Under the pieces are notes generated by a model, which was not told where the DNA came from, ran no database searches, and was given only the letters and a program-made list of their open reading frames with translations. Below, in pieces: positions 25,796 to 37,700 of a stretch of DNA of 64,000 nucleotides (the stretch's first letter is position 1; each line of letters starts with the position of its first letter). This DNA comes from Carallia brachiata (lineage: Eukaryota; Streptophyta; Magnoliopsida; Malpighiales; Rhizophoraceae), in contig JADCRB010000114.1 in assembly GCA_021464245.1 (NCBI GenBank), forward strand, positions 1,922,001 to 1,986,000. The letters run 5' to 3'. The position numbers were made by a program, and so were the translations under genes.

Positions 25796-25889
25796 GGCCT
25801 ACAAAGGTTGTACAAGATAGCTAGGTACATATTTTTGTCTTGGGCCTATAAAGGTTTTGCAAGATAGCTAGGTACATATTTTTGTCTTG
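25796..25889 (+). repeat. 47-bp tandem duplication
   Basis: Units 25796-25842 and 25843-25889 have the same length and differ at about four positions. Each starts GGCCTA.AAAGGTT and ends GGTACATATTTTTGTCTTG. Confidence 0.9.
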
Positions 25890-26229
25890 ATCATTACCCT
25901 TGATTGAATTTGTTATGCAAATGCCTCCTTCTCCCACTGTATGCATAAAATTAAAAGGGCTATTTTCTGGAGAGGCCAAAGAAAATAAAGGGTATCTCTA
26001 TAGTCTATATGTATAGGGGATGCTCTGATGCACGGGCCATGGCTGAAGGATTTGAGATCCCAAGTTCTAATTTACTAGTGCTATATAGGCACCTAGGGCT
26101 ATACAGGTACTAAATCATAACCTTTTTTAATTTGATGAAACCACAAAGTCATATCGAAAACCAACAATTTTGAGGAATGCGACAAATAGCATAAATTACA
26201 ACCACAATCAAAGCTGCCGATAAGCATCA

Positions 26230-26231
<2 letters not shown>

Positions 26232-26287
<56 letters not shown>
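26232..26287. repeat. (AT)n microsatellite
   Basis: About 28 AT units followed directly by a T run to about 26300. Confidence 0.9.
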
Positions 26288-26295
<8 letters not shown>

Positions 26296-26328
26296 TTTTT
26301 CCGTAAACCCGAAATAAGAAACAAGAAA

Positions 26329-26465
26329 AAATCTGTCTACATGAATCTCACTCTCGCCAAAGCTACTTGCAGAAGATAAAAAATAGTAGCGAGAGGGTCG
26401 CCCATAAGTGAATGGGCCGGCTATGGGTACCGAGCCCTAGCTCGTACTCCCATCAAATCTGTCTA
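26329..26465. repeat. 11-bp direct repeats around a 115-bp GC-richer insert
   Basis: AAATCTGTCTA occurs at 26329-26339 and 26455-26465. The 115 bases between are clearly less AT-rich than the flanks and contain partial inverted pairs (CTCTCGC and GCGAGAG). It could be a small insertion with target duplication. The family is unknown. Confidence 0.4.
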
Positions 26466-28576
26466 AGGTCACTTATTGGCAACCTCTTAAAAATTAGTTT
26501 TCTTTTTTCCTTAAAAATATATTTTTAAAAAAAAATAAGGTTTATAAATGATTGCAGTAGTCATATAATACAATATTTAAGAAGAGTTGTCCGTCTCTCT
26601 TAAACACTGATTTGACATTTTTTAATTTGATTTGGTGGATAGCGTACGGCATCAAAGTCATTTAGTCATGAATTTACAGTAAAGTGTGAATACTCAAATG
26701 CCTTCTCACATTATGTATTTTTTATTAATAAAATAAAATTATGATTTTATTTGTTAATTATTTTCAGTATTTATAATATAATTAATTAAAATATTTTATT
26801 AAAATATCTTAATTTTTTGTCTGAGAATTAGTAATTTTATTCTTATATTTTATTCTCTTAACTTCTCTTGTAATCAAACGAAATTTTATTACAAGTTTAC
26901 TACGAAACCATTAATTGCATGCCAATCCTTTTTTTTCGACTATGATAATGGCACTTCTTTTTTCCTTTGGATTAAATATAAACTTGGATCTCGAATTCGT
27001 TATAATCAGTCATTGAAACTAACAAGCTTTCATTTTTGATTTATTGAAGTTGCGACTTTTCGAACGAGATAAGGTCAAAATAAGTCAGCAAACCTCGATC
27101 TTCTCTAATGAAGTCACTTGCCTTCGATTGCCTTGGATTCCCTACATTATTCCCATCTCCTTGTCAACTGAAACGATCCTTGGGTGTTCTCTAAGTATCA
27201 ACTATGTTATAAATGCATCTAAATATACGTTGATTTTGATAGTCACATTTATCCACGCTATCTAAGCAACAGAACAAAGTTGCAAATGCAGGCTGCTAGG
27301 ATAAGACTCGCTAGAGCTTTGAACCCAGCATGCATAGAATCTGTGTGCATCTATATATCCACATGATTGCAAATTAGTGAGGCCGCCTCTGTCTTATATA
27401 GAAATGGTATAGAACCAAATATAGTGCCGTAGAAATAATTCAATGGGTTGTAGTATATAAAGGGACAAAAGTAGAGGACAAATTCTGCCGAAAAATGAGA
27501 ATTCACAGACAGAAAGCATTATGTATGTTGCACGGTATTAGCATCTCAGCTTTTCCTGGCAAATTTCCGTCACTTCAACTTTGTTCATAGATTCTTTACA
27601 CATATTCTACTAGACCCTTTTACAAGGATGAATCCAACACTTCGTACACCCTAAGAAACGTAAAAGTCCAACCTGCAAGGCCACTTTCATCCATCTTTTT
27701 GTGTAGCCCTGCAAGCATGCTTTATTCATAGACTATCGGGCAGTAATTCTTTAGGTTAGGCGATTCACGATTGCAAGTTGGGGACATCGCAAAGTCTTTT
27801 GTCTTCTTAGTCCTTTCATGAAAACGACATAAACACACATTTTTGGCGATTTCTGCTAGCAATCGATGACCTTAATTGTGTAGAATTTATTTTATATTCA
27901 ATACACAATTTAATTTTAAATATTTTTAAAATAGTTGTGTAGTTGACTTAACGATAATTAACAGTTTTTTTTTTAATTTTAATTATCTAACAACAAGTAT
28001 TATTTTGATCATACATAAAAATTTCATTAAATATTTTTCATTTATATTATGATGGTGATTATTTTTATTATTATTATTGTTGTTATTATGGTTTGGAAAG
28101 GAGGGTCTAAGCCCAAGGATTAGCTGGGTGCCTCTATGTTGGTGATTAATTCGGGCACGATGACTACCGTCAAGCAGCATCACAATAGGGAACGATGTTC
28201 TATAGTACTCTTGGAAAGTAAGGAGGAAATAGCAAGGATATAAATGGAATGGACATAAGGCGACATTATTATATTTCGTTTTTGATTTTGATTGTAATGT
28301 GGCAATTACTTTTGTTTATAAAAAAAAATGTAGCAATTGCTGGTAATACTAAAAATAGAACCTAAAAGAGCTGGATTTCATACTAGGATGCATATTGACC
28401 TCTAAAATGAGGTGTATCCGTATCAAATATGACACTTATCCAACATTCTTGAGACACTTTAAAATACGTCCAACGAAAAAATGACAATAAAAAAAAAATT
28501 CAGACATGCATATTAAATACATCTAATGTGCATGCCGAATATTTTTAATGCATATATTTGATAGTTTTAATTATTA

Positions 28577-28578
<2 letters not shown>

Positions 28579-28608
<30 letters not shown>
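28579..28608. repeat. (AT)n microsatellite
   Basis: About 15 AT units in an otherwise A/T-rich stretch. Confidence 0.85.
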
Positions 28609-28612
<4 letters not shown>

Positions 28613-29340
28613 TTCTTAACAGAATACAAATTACATCATAAAATACTATAATAATAATTTTTATAATTATATGTGAAAAAATATTAAATTTATTAAAAAT
28701 ATTTAACTTTTATATATGATATATTTAATAGTTGTATCCGAGACATTGCTACATCTTTATTTTTTTTACGAGAAGCTTTTGTGTTCTCGCGTCGTGCATC
28801 CTTGATTGCACCTGTGCTCATAAGAATGCGGACCATTTCGGACAGGCCATTGCACCTGTTCTTGACTTCGAGATGACGAGTCCATGCAGACTTTATTTTT
28901 TTTTCCCAACAATCCATAGAGACCATTTGAATCCACGTTGAATGGCCCAGACTACACGAACACTTAACCCCAATGAAATTTGGAGGCCTCGCCTTGCTTT
29001 GTCAACTATTTGGTCCCCTCTCGAATTCAAGTACAAAACGAAACCAATTATAAGAAACAGAGCTGAATTCCCTTTTTTCACAATCTTGATCTTCAGTTGT
29101 TTTTGATTGCTAAGTAACCAACCTATAAACGGCAACAAAAAGTATCACGTATTGGGTTATATTGTTGGGCATATATATATTCATCGTCTTGCAAAGAAGC
29201 ATACACTCGTTGGGACCTCCCCCGTGCACGTTACATTTGTCATTTCACATAGTTATCATCCCCCCCAAAATATAAAAAGAAAAAAAAAACCAAGGCGGAT
29301 TTCTTAATTCCTGATGATCAAGCAAATTTCACAGCAATAA

Positions 29341-32300
29341 CTAACCATCAGGTTCTTCTGCTACTGATGGCATTTGCTCCTCTTGTTTTACAGGGCATGG
29401 CACCCGCTCCTCTTGTTTTACAGGGCATGGTACCCGCTCCTCTCGTTTCAAAGGGCATGGTCTCCACTCTGTTTCTGTTCCCACATCCATGAGTGCAATG
29501 CCTTTTGCAGCCAAATCAATCCTGATTTGATCACTCCTCACGAAATCCTTATTTTGCCTCGCTGCTGCTCTCTCCGCAATCAGATGCAGCACCTCACTTT
29601 CATCTAGTCCAGCTCTCGTCAATGCCTTGTTTTTCAACTGCTGCAAGACCTGTCAAATTAAATGGCATAATTTGTCATCAAATCTTAACACACAGAATTC
29701 ACATCTTCAACAACATAAAAGCCAGTAAGGAATAGGAAACCTACCTCAGGATAAGCACAAGGGGGCTGCAATCCCAGAACTTCCAGAACCACCTTGACTG
29801 CTTTTGCCGTTTCATCAAGGGATTGAACCAATGATAACTGCTGCTGCTTTTGTAGTTTCTTCTGTAAAATATGAAGGACCATTTGTTATTCTATTCCTCA
29901 CATTAAATACATGCACATACACAACATTACAACTGAGGCCATCGCAGGCATCTTCAAACAGTTCAGAGGGAGCTTTTATCCTACCTTGAGCATGGTCAAT
30001 GAACTGTTTATGAACTTCAAGGCATCAAGGAAAGCACCAGTCAACAAATTTGAAGTGTTCAAATCATCTGACATTTTGGACTCAAATTCATCATGTAGCT
30101 TATTGATGCATTTTCGAGCATCAGCAGTTATCCCAACTTTCTTGTCATTCTTTTCCTTGCCTCCTGTCAACTTTGCTTCTTGATGTAGTGATAAAGCCTC
30201 CTCACAATCAAATAATGTCTGCAAAAATGCTACTGTGACTGATGAACAAAATTTAAGAAAACAATATTTGCACCCTACCCGTAGATGATTCATTTCCACT
30301 CAGAATTCAACATTTCAAATACGGGAATCAACCACGGACAGCCTAAACAATGGCACAAATTCTAGGACTTTAGGAATCTTTGGCAATATGCAAATACCTG
30401 ATAAATGTAGAAGACGGAATCTGATGCACCTTCCAGGAAAGCAAGTGAGTAACTGAGGGAGATCTATATTGTGTACTAATCAAAAGTATCTCAGAGCCAA
30501 TGGATGGTAATCCACAAAAACCTGCATGCATTAGGCCAGATTACCTTAGACACAGATAAATGAAATTCAACTCTATCTTCGTATGCATGGGTAGGGTGAT
30601 TAGATTACAAAGAAGAAAAATAATCACTGGAAAAAAAACTTACTTGACGAATCGTGAAGTGAAAGTATCCCCAATGATTTGGACATTTTTTCTTCCACAT
30701 CTTTGTCATTCTTCTGAGTGACGTGCCCATTATGCATCCAATAGCTAATATTGCTACCTTCACATGCTGCACAACTCTGGGCTATCTCATTTTCGTGATG
30801 GGGAAAAATCAAATCGAGCCCGCCACCATGAATGTCAAATTTGAATGTCAAATAATGTGCACTCATTGCACTGCATTCTATGTGCCACCCTGGTCTTCCA
30901 GGGCCCCATGGACTCTCCCAGCTAGGTTCACCAGGCTTTGCAGCCTGCAGCAATTACAAATCATCAAATGCTGTTCAATGAAGACATTATGGACTTCAGT
31001 TAATCTAATAACAGTTTTACCTTCCACAAAGCGAAGTCAGCGGGATTACGTTTTCTTGGGTCCAGTTCAACACGCTCACCAGCCCTAATATTGTCCAGTT
31101 TCTGTCCAGATAATTGGCCATAATTTGGGAATTTCTCAACAGAAAAGAACACATCTCCCTCAACTACATAGGCGAAGTCCTTATTGATAATCTGCAAAAA
31201 AATTTTGCGACTTCAATAGCAACAAAACTATCATCCAATAAATTCAAAACATCCAAATGGAGGCATGCACAAACATGTTTAAAGCAAGTAAATCCTATTG
31301 CCACAAGAATAGGAGAGAGAGGGCACAGAGAGAGAAAGCTCACATAGGGAGAATCCAACAAATATAAGCAGCAAGAACACACAGAAAGGAGAAAAAAAAA
31401 AACAACATTTGAGAAAGCGGGAAAAAAGAACAACCTGCGTGATCATGTCCTTGATCTGTTCAATGTGATCAGTGACACGTGGCTGATGGGTAGGAGTAAG
31501 GCACTGCAGATCAGCCATGTCAACAAGATATCCTCACAAAACCGACGGCTTAAAGAAAAAGGGTCTTCATCAAGCTCCCCTGCCCTCTTGATAATCTGGA
31601 AATAAATAGACATTAGCAAATATGTACACAAGAACACAGCAAAAATAGAACAAATCCATGCATCTCCATCTAGCAAGCACGAATATCAAGATTCGGGGAA
31701 TACCATCTTTTGCCAATAGTCCAATAAAAATCAGTAAATATCCCAATCGTTTCAATAGTAGTTAAAATCCAATTCAACATTATAAGCATCATGAAATGTA
31801 TACCCCTAACACATTAAGGAAATTTGTAATGGCTTGAGGAGATCATGATTCTCACCTTGTCGTCAACATCAGTGAAATTCCGCACATAGGTTACTTCATA
31901 ACCCAAGTACTTAAGGTACCTGCAAAATTTCAATTCAAGTGGACGTTATAGCATCACACTCTTCAATTCCCGACGAATCCATGTCAAATATACTAGTAAG
32001 GGAAAAAAACATCAAGCATAACTTATTTCCTAAAAAGCAAGAACATATACAACCTCCACACACAGCGTGCAACTTAACCTTGAAAAATAGACCTAACAAC
32101 TAAAAACATTAGCATCTACGGAACATCGAAAGGTATTAATTTAACACAAAACCACAATTAATGCTCTAATCAGTCCAAAACTAGAAACCATCAAGATTTT
32201 CAAGTTGTTCAAGAAAATTAATTTTTAATTCTAATCGTCTCTTTCTTTCTATGCTAAAGTATCACGCAATCCAAAAACAAACAAAAGAATCAAATCAAGA

Positions 32301-32488
32301 GAGAGAGGGAGGGGGGACCTGACAAGAACGTCGAAGGAGACGGCGGCGCGGGCGTGGCCGATGTGGCTGAAATCGTAGGCGGTGATTCCACAGACGTAGA
32401 GGCCAACTTTTCCAGGGACTTTTGGATTGAAAGCCTCCTTCTTCTTCGTCAACGTATTGTATATTACAAAATCCTTCTTCTTCGCCAT
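29341..32488 (-). pseudogene. Cytosolic-type cysteinyl-tRNA synthetase, frame-broken
   Basis: Nine minus-strand exons: 32488-32319, 31919-31856, 31595-31435, 31191-31021, 30944-30644, 30521-30398, 30218-29985, 29861-29745 and 29649-29341 (stop TAG). Every splice site is GT-AG. The start is ATG at 32488 ([12 protein letters not shown]). Class I signatures are present: zinc-ligand C33 in [13 protein letters not shown] at 42-45, [15 protein letters not shown], and a KMSKS in exon 5. The enzyme charges tRNA-Cys. Exons 3, 5 and 6 do not keep the frame. Exon 3 is 161 nt where the family reading needs 162. Exon 5 is 301 nt, with the sequence after KMSKSLG shifted. Exon 6 is 124 nt where 126 is needed, with an in-frame TGA. 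Exons 1, 2, 4 and 7-9 read cleanly. The C-terminus is lengthened by a 10-residue repeat. A recently inactivated paralogue is the simplest reading; sequence error is the alternative. Confidence 0.85.
29371..29460 (-). repeat. Three 30-bp repeats extending the CysRS C-terminus
   Basis: Units 29371-29400, 29401-29430 and 29431-29460 each encode about PCP(V/L)K(Q/R)EER(V/M) on the minus strand. They add roughly 30 residues after the conserved GIALMDVGTETEWRPC end of the family. All are in frame and multiples of three. Confidence 0.9.
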
Positions 32489-32526
32489 CTTCAACGGATC
32501 TGTTTCTCTCTCTCTCTCCTCCTCGC

Positions 32527-32535
32527 AAACCCTAA
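32527..32535 (-). promoter_or_regulatory. Telo-box in the CysRS leader
   Basis: AAACCCTAA on the plus strand (TTAGGGTTT in the gene's sense) lies about 40 bases before the start codon. Telo-boxes are known in promoters and leaders of plant genes for the translation machinery. Confidence 0.55.
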
Positions 32536-34286
32536 CTCTAAAATCGAGAAACTGGCGAGTTACACAGGAGTTAAGGGTCGGGGCTTTGCTTGCCTAGATC
32601 CTGTGTATGATAATACGATGTGAGCGGATTTTTCTGGGCCTTCTCAAAGAAATAGGAAGCCCATAGTGGGCCTTTTACATGGGCTCCCAAGGATAACACC
32701 GAACGAATCAGAGGCTGTGGTCTAATGATAAACGTTAAATGTAACGACTGTTAAAACTCAGGTTCGAGTGCTATTAAATTGTTCGGTGTAGCTAAATTTG
32801 TGCTTAGTTTGGTGCTTTTTATGTCTTTTTTTAATCCAAATTAGGCATATCCTTCTTAAATATAGTCACAGTACTCTTTGACAAAACTGTTAGAACATTA
32901 AAAAAAAAAAAAAAAACATTGATTTCTCTACCAATTGACCCCACGAGAATGTTCACCTATTATTCATTGATTATACTTTTAAGAGATTATTATATATTCA
33001 AACTTTAGTTTTGACTACAAATTTTATATTTGAAGTCGATGTATTATATGTAAAAATAAAGATATTGCATTATACGAGTCTTTTTAACTATAAGCAGGAA
33101 ATTAGAAAACGATTCTTGACAAAGAACCTAAAAAGTTATGGATTGTCAAAATAAGTTGAGAATATTAAAGTGCTCTTCTAAGAGGAATTATCCATTAAAA
33201 CAAGTTATAATATGTGGTTTATCAAATTAATTATTGCTTAAGCCATACTTATGATTTTTAAATTTTATTTCGATTTTCGCTTTAATATCTAATTAATCTA
33301 TGATATTTGAATTAGCTTTTTTGTTTTGAGGAGAGACATTTGAATTAGTTAATATGTTATATATTGGATAGCGTCTATTTAATAATCTTTTATAAATTAT
33401 ATTGCTTAGATGCGTTTCTACATAGGAAAAAGAAGATTGGGGATTAAACATTGATACAAAGAAGTACATTAATGCGAAAATTAATGATAAAGTAATGAAA
33501 AATAGAGAGAAATGATTGTGGGACGGGTGGGAGGGTGATGGGGGGGCTTGGAGGAGAGAAAGAAAGGGAAGAACGATGGCGGGACTTACCGTAGGTCTTA
33601 CCGATTTTTTTATTTTTTATTTTTTTGAAAAAATTGTTTATGGGCTTGTTTAGTTTTATTGTTAGTAGTTATTATTACTATTGTTAATTGTTGATTATTA
33701 TTATTAATTGTTATTATTAATGAAAAAATAAAATTGAGTGTTGAGTTAAATTAGCACTAATTGATTGCTGTTAAAATAAAAAATGATTATTTTAGATATT
33801 TTTTTTATTCTATTATGATAATAGTTTGTTTAAGCTCTACTTAACATAAATTAATTTTATAACATATTTATAAATAAAAATTTGTGTGAGTTGAAGAATA
33901 ACTATAATTATAATAAATATATATATATATAATCTTGATTGTTGTTTACACAAAAAAATAAATATTATTATTGTATATGAAAGAATGATAATATTTCTAT
34001 TATATGAGTTACTGTTTATACAATAAAAATATTATTTTAATTTATCAAAATATGGTGTTAAAAAATATTATTACTTGTACTGTACAAATTGATAAAAAAA
34101 AAAAGAAAAAAAAAAGATCTGGTTACTTAGTAGACAAGAAATCAACAAGCCCCAAACAGATTTAAGATTAATATTTTTTAATTATTTTTTATTATTAAAA
34201 TAATAATAAAACATTAGTTTTATTAAAACAATAAAAAAAACTTTAAAGTGGGGCCCACCATATTGTTTTTCCTCTCCCATGGTTTT

Positions 34287-34768
34287 GACCCTGTGTTTGG
34301 AACCATGAAATTGGGTGGAATTTCTACCAAGGAAATGGAATGTATGCGAATTAGACATGAAGCACTTATTTGGTAACAGAGGGAAACGAGACATGTTTGT
34401 GGGACCCACGTTTTCATTAGGTGGAAAATCAATTCGCCCCAAAATGAGGGGAATTGGCATGGAAAGGCGGTTGTTTCCTTTTCTTTTTCTTTTTTTTTTT
34501 TACGTAAAAATTACATTTTTATCTTTATGCTTAAATTTTTTTTGTTATTTTTTAAGAATAAAATGGATAATATGATATTTACTATTTTCTTTTCTTGTAT
34601 TTTATATCTATTCTCAAATAAAATATTTGTTCATCAATCTCTTTTAAACAAAAAAAAGATAATAAAAATATATTCATTTCTTTCAACATTCATTCTTTAC
34701 AAATTCATTCTTTACACGTTCATTCTTTCTAATTCCTCTCCCCCTCTTCTATTTACCAAACAGGGTCC
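34287..34768. mobile_element. MITE candidate with short inverted ends
   Basis: GACCCTGTGTTTGG at 34287 and its near complement CCAAACAGGGTC ending near 34768 face each other about 480 bases apart. CCTGTTTGG-type ends are common among plant MITEs. Only about 12 bases match, and no clean target duplication touches the ends. Confidence 0.35.
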
Positions 34769-37700
34769 AGTTTACAATATGGTTTGACCGTGCAGGCACA
34801 TCGCGACCAACCGAATGTTAATTTTGGCTAAAAAATTCAATCAGTTGCTAATTCTCTCTAAAAATAAGTAGAGTTACTTTTTTTTCAACAACTGTTCAGT
34901 AGAGAAAAAAGAAACCTTAATAACAACCTAAAATTTTTATCAAACGCTAAAACTATTACTTTTGGGAACAGCAGTACTTATCAGCAAAATCAAATATTAT
35001 TTATGTGTATAAAAAATAAAATTAACGTATAACAAATATAAGAATAAAAATTTTTTTAAATTATATGCAACAGACTTAAAAATAATATATAATACGTCTC
35101 ATATGTATAAAAATTAAAATTAATATATAACAAATTCATAATTAATGTATAAAATATTAAGACGAAATAAAATTATCCCCCTCCCCCCCCCCCCATCTAT
35201 CAGTCCTTGTCCTAGAACCGTAAAAAGTAACTTGATTCGAAAGAAAATTGACAATCAAATATTTGTTCATTTTAACTAATTAAATTATAAAATAAGGATA
35301 ATTTTACTTTCTATAAACTTCATAGTTTCTCTTCCCCAAATCACCTCAAATCTTTTTTTTATGACTAAAAGCTTTAAATAAACAACTATGAGAAACAAAT
35401 AAATAAACTAATAACTATATAATCGTGTCTCTTCTTGAAACTGCGACACCAATTTGATCTGTAAATAGTAATGTCTCAATACTTAAGAGAGGGTTATCCC
35501 AAATCTGAAAGGAAATAGAGTTGAATACCCCCATGTTAGTGGTGAAATCTGCATAAAATTTAATTTCTCTCAAAATATGCCTCAAGAGACATATCTAAGA
35601 ATTACTTATCAGTTTACACACCCAGCAATAATTGGACAAACAAAATCTAACTTTGGGCCACTATCTCTCCGTCCTTGTTCCTTGTAAAATGTCTCAATGA
35701 GCCAATCGTCCGTTGATCAATAAATCATCCTGATGATCCCCAAATCAGACGGCCGAGAACATGCTCCTTCAAAAGCAGGGGAAAGATTCCATTTGCAGCC
35801 TATCATCCACTTCCAGAGAATACAAATTATCCCCAACGCTTTTATTCATGAACAGCTTTTTGGGGTACGGAATAAGAGGAGTGCTGGAACGAGAGAACTC
35901 AAATTCCTGGAAAAGAAGAAACACATAAATCTAATAATACTTGACCAGTTTTACTATCTTGATCTCTCCCTCTTGATCGAGGACAATCAGCTTTGCAATG
36001 ACCGGTTTCCTCATTTTTGGCGACGAAACTTGAGATTTTAATAAGATATGAAACTTCGCACATTTTTTCTGGCCATTTTTTTAATGATAATATTACATGA
36101 ATACATGTTCTTTTCACATCCGGTTTCAGACATAACTGAATCATTACAACCATTGATTCTGTGGATCATTGTGGATATCATACGTGAACCCTCAAAATCA
36201 ACGGTTCCCATGACCTTAGATATTCCCGAAGTCAAGCAAGCAAGCATTTTCCTAAATTGGTAGCATCCCTCAAAGTGGTTTTTTCGTTTTTTTTTTCCTT
36301 AAAAATGCCAATAAAGGGGTTTCATTCCAAACCTAGCAAGAAATATTACGTCTATTATACCCACTACATATAGAAGTTTCTCCACCGCACTTATGTTGAG
36401 ACTAAAAGTTAGGACACTTTTGTGGAATAAAGCACTGAAACATAGATATATCAATTCGTGACGAGCCAATAGCCAGACAACACTTAAACCTACTAGTTAT
36501 CAGATTGAAGTCTCTAGGCACCTGAACTCACGCGTGAGACCTTTCAAAGGCTTATTGTGGTTGAAATTGTGAGTCATAATTTAGTTGAACTTAATTACAT
36601 GGGCACAAAAAAAATAAACAAGAAAAAACAGTCTATCCAACAATTCTAATAATTTATTTATTTTTTTATCAAATTTAATATAATTTTACAATTTAATAAT
36701 TTTAAAACTATATAGCCATTATATATCTCACTGAACATTGCCATAAAATTTTTTCCAACAAGGGGTCTCCTTTTTAAGGATACACAGAAGGGGCAGAAAG
36801 TTGTCGGTTACAAATAGGACTTTTACAAATGGGGGAATATTCAGTAGCCGTTGGAGATGGGGTCAGCATTCTTGAAGTTTTGAATGAAGTTTGGACTTTT
36901 CTCTTCAATTTTTATTAATACTCGCCTAAAACTTTAATTTATTGACCTGGTCCACGGCTCTTGACCATCAAAATTTTTGGCCGCATGAAAGAAAATGCAA
37001 ATGGGCTGGTTTATTTTCATGGATTTTCCTCTTGTTCGTTTTACTGCAAAATTTTGGAAAGTAAAGGACGAGGATCGCCATATTTTTAACAGATGGTGTA
37101 CTTCCTTGCTGTGATTCTAACTTACGAATTGCCACTTTCATCCTGTATATAATAATTACTGAGAATTTTGCTTTTCTTTACCCTATATTTGTCCTTTCAT
37201 TTATTGTTGCTCAATGATATAGGTTTGAAAATCCAAATCTAATTAAAAAAAGAAAAAAAGCCACAAGGAAACATGCAATTTGATTTTTACAATTGTAAGG
37301 TTCATTTAAAAAGCATAATTTATAAGAAGTAAAATATTATTCAAGTGTTAATAATTTGAGCTTCATTATATTAAAATGAACATTGTTAGGTAGAAAATTG
37401 AATTAGAAGCTATCCAAAGAGTCATAAAAAAAATCAAGTTTTATAATAAAACTAAATATATTTAAAATTTAATTTTTAAAAATAAAAGAAAACGTATTTA
37501 ACTGCTTTCTAACTGAATCTTCTAGACACTTACCAAAACTCTTTTTATCATTAGTTGAACTCTGCATCAAACGATTATAATGATCTGCCGCATAAAAAAA
37601 AAATTTGTGTAATATAGTAATAGTTGTGTAACACTTCACCGTCGAAACTTGGCCCAGTGCAGCAAGGACAGAATTCCCCATCCTCGTCGGCGCTTGGCTA

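Larger units (their letters stand above)
23770..29340. other. Gene-free region
   Basis: No supported gene in 5.5 kb. It contains a 47-bp tandem duplication (25796-25889), (TA)n runs at 26232-26287 and 28579-28608, and a GC-richer patch flanked by 11-bp direct repeats (26329-26465). The other open frames are short and resemble nothing known. Confidence 0.5.

Noticed and set aside
29341..32488. Programmed frameshifting as the reason for the CysRS frame breaks
   Set aside because: Four separate breaks in three exons, including a stop and a loop insertion, are too many and show no common slippery sequence.
32703..32775. tRNA-like A and B boxes (GTGGTCTAATGATAAACG, GGTTCGAGTGC)
   Set aside because: No cloverleaf or matching acceptor stem forms, so it is not a tRNA gene. 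It might be a SINE relic, but no tail or duplication was found.
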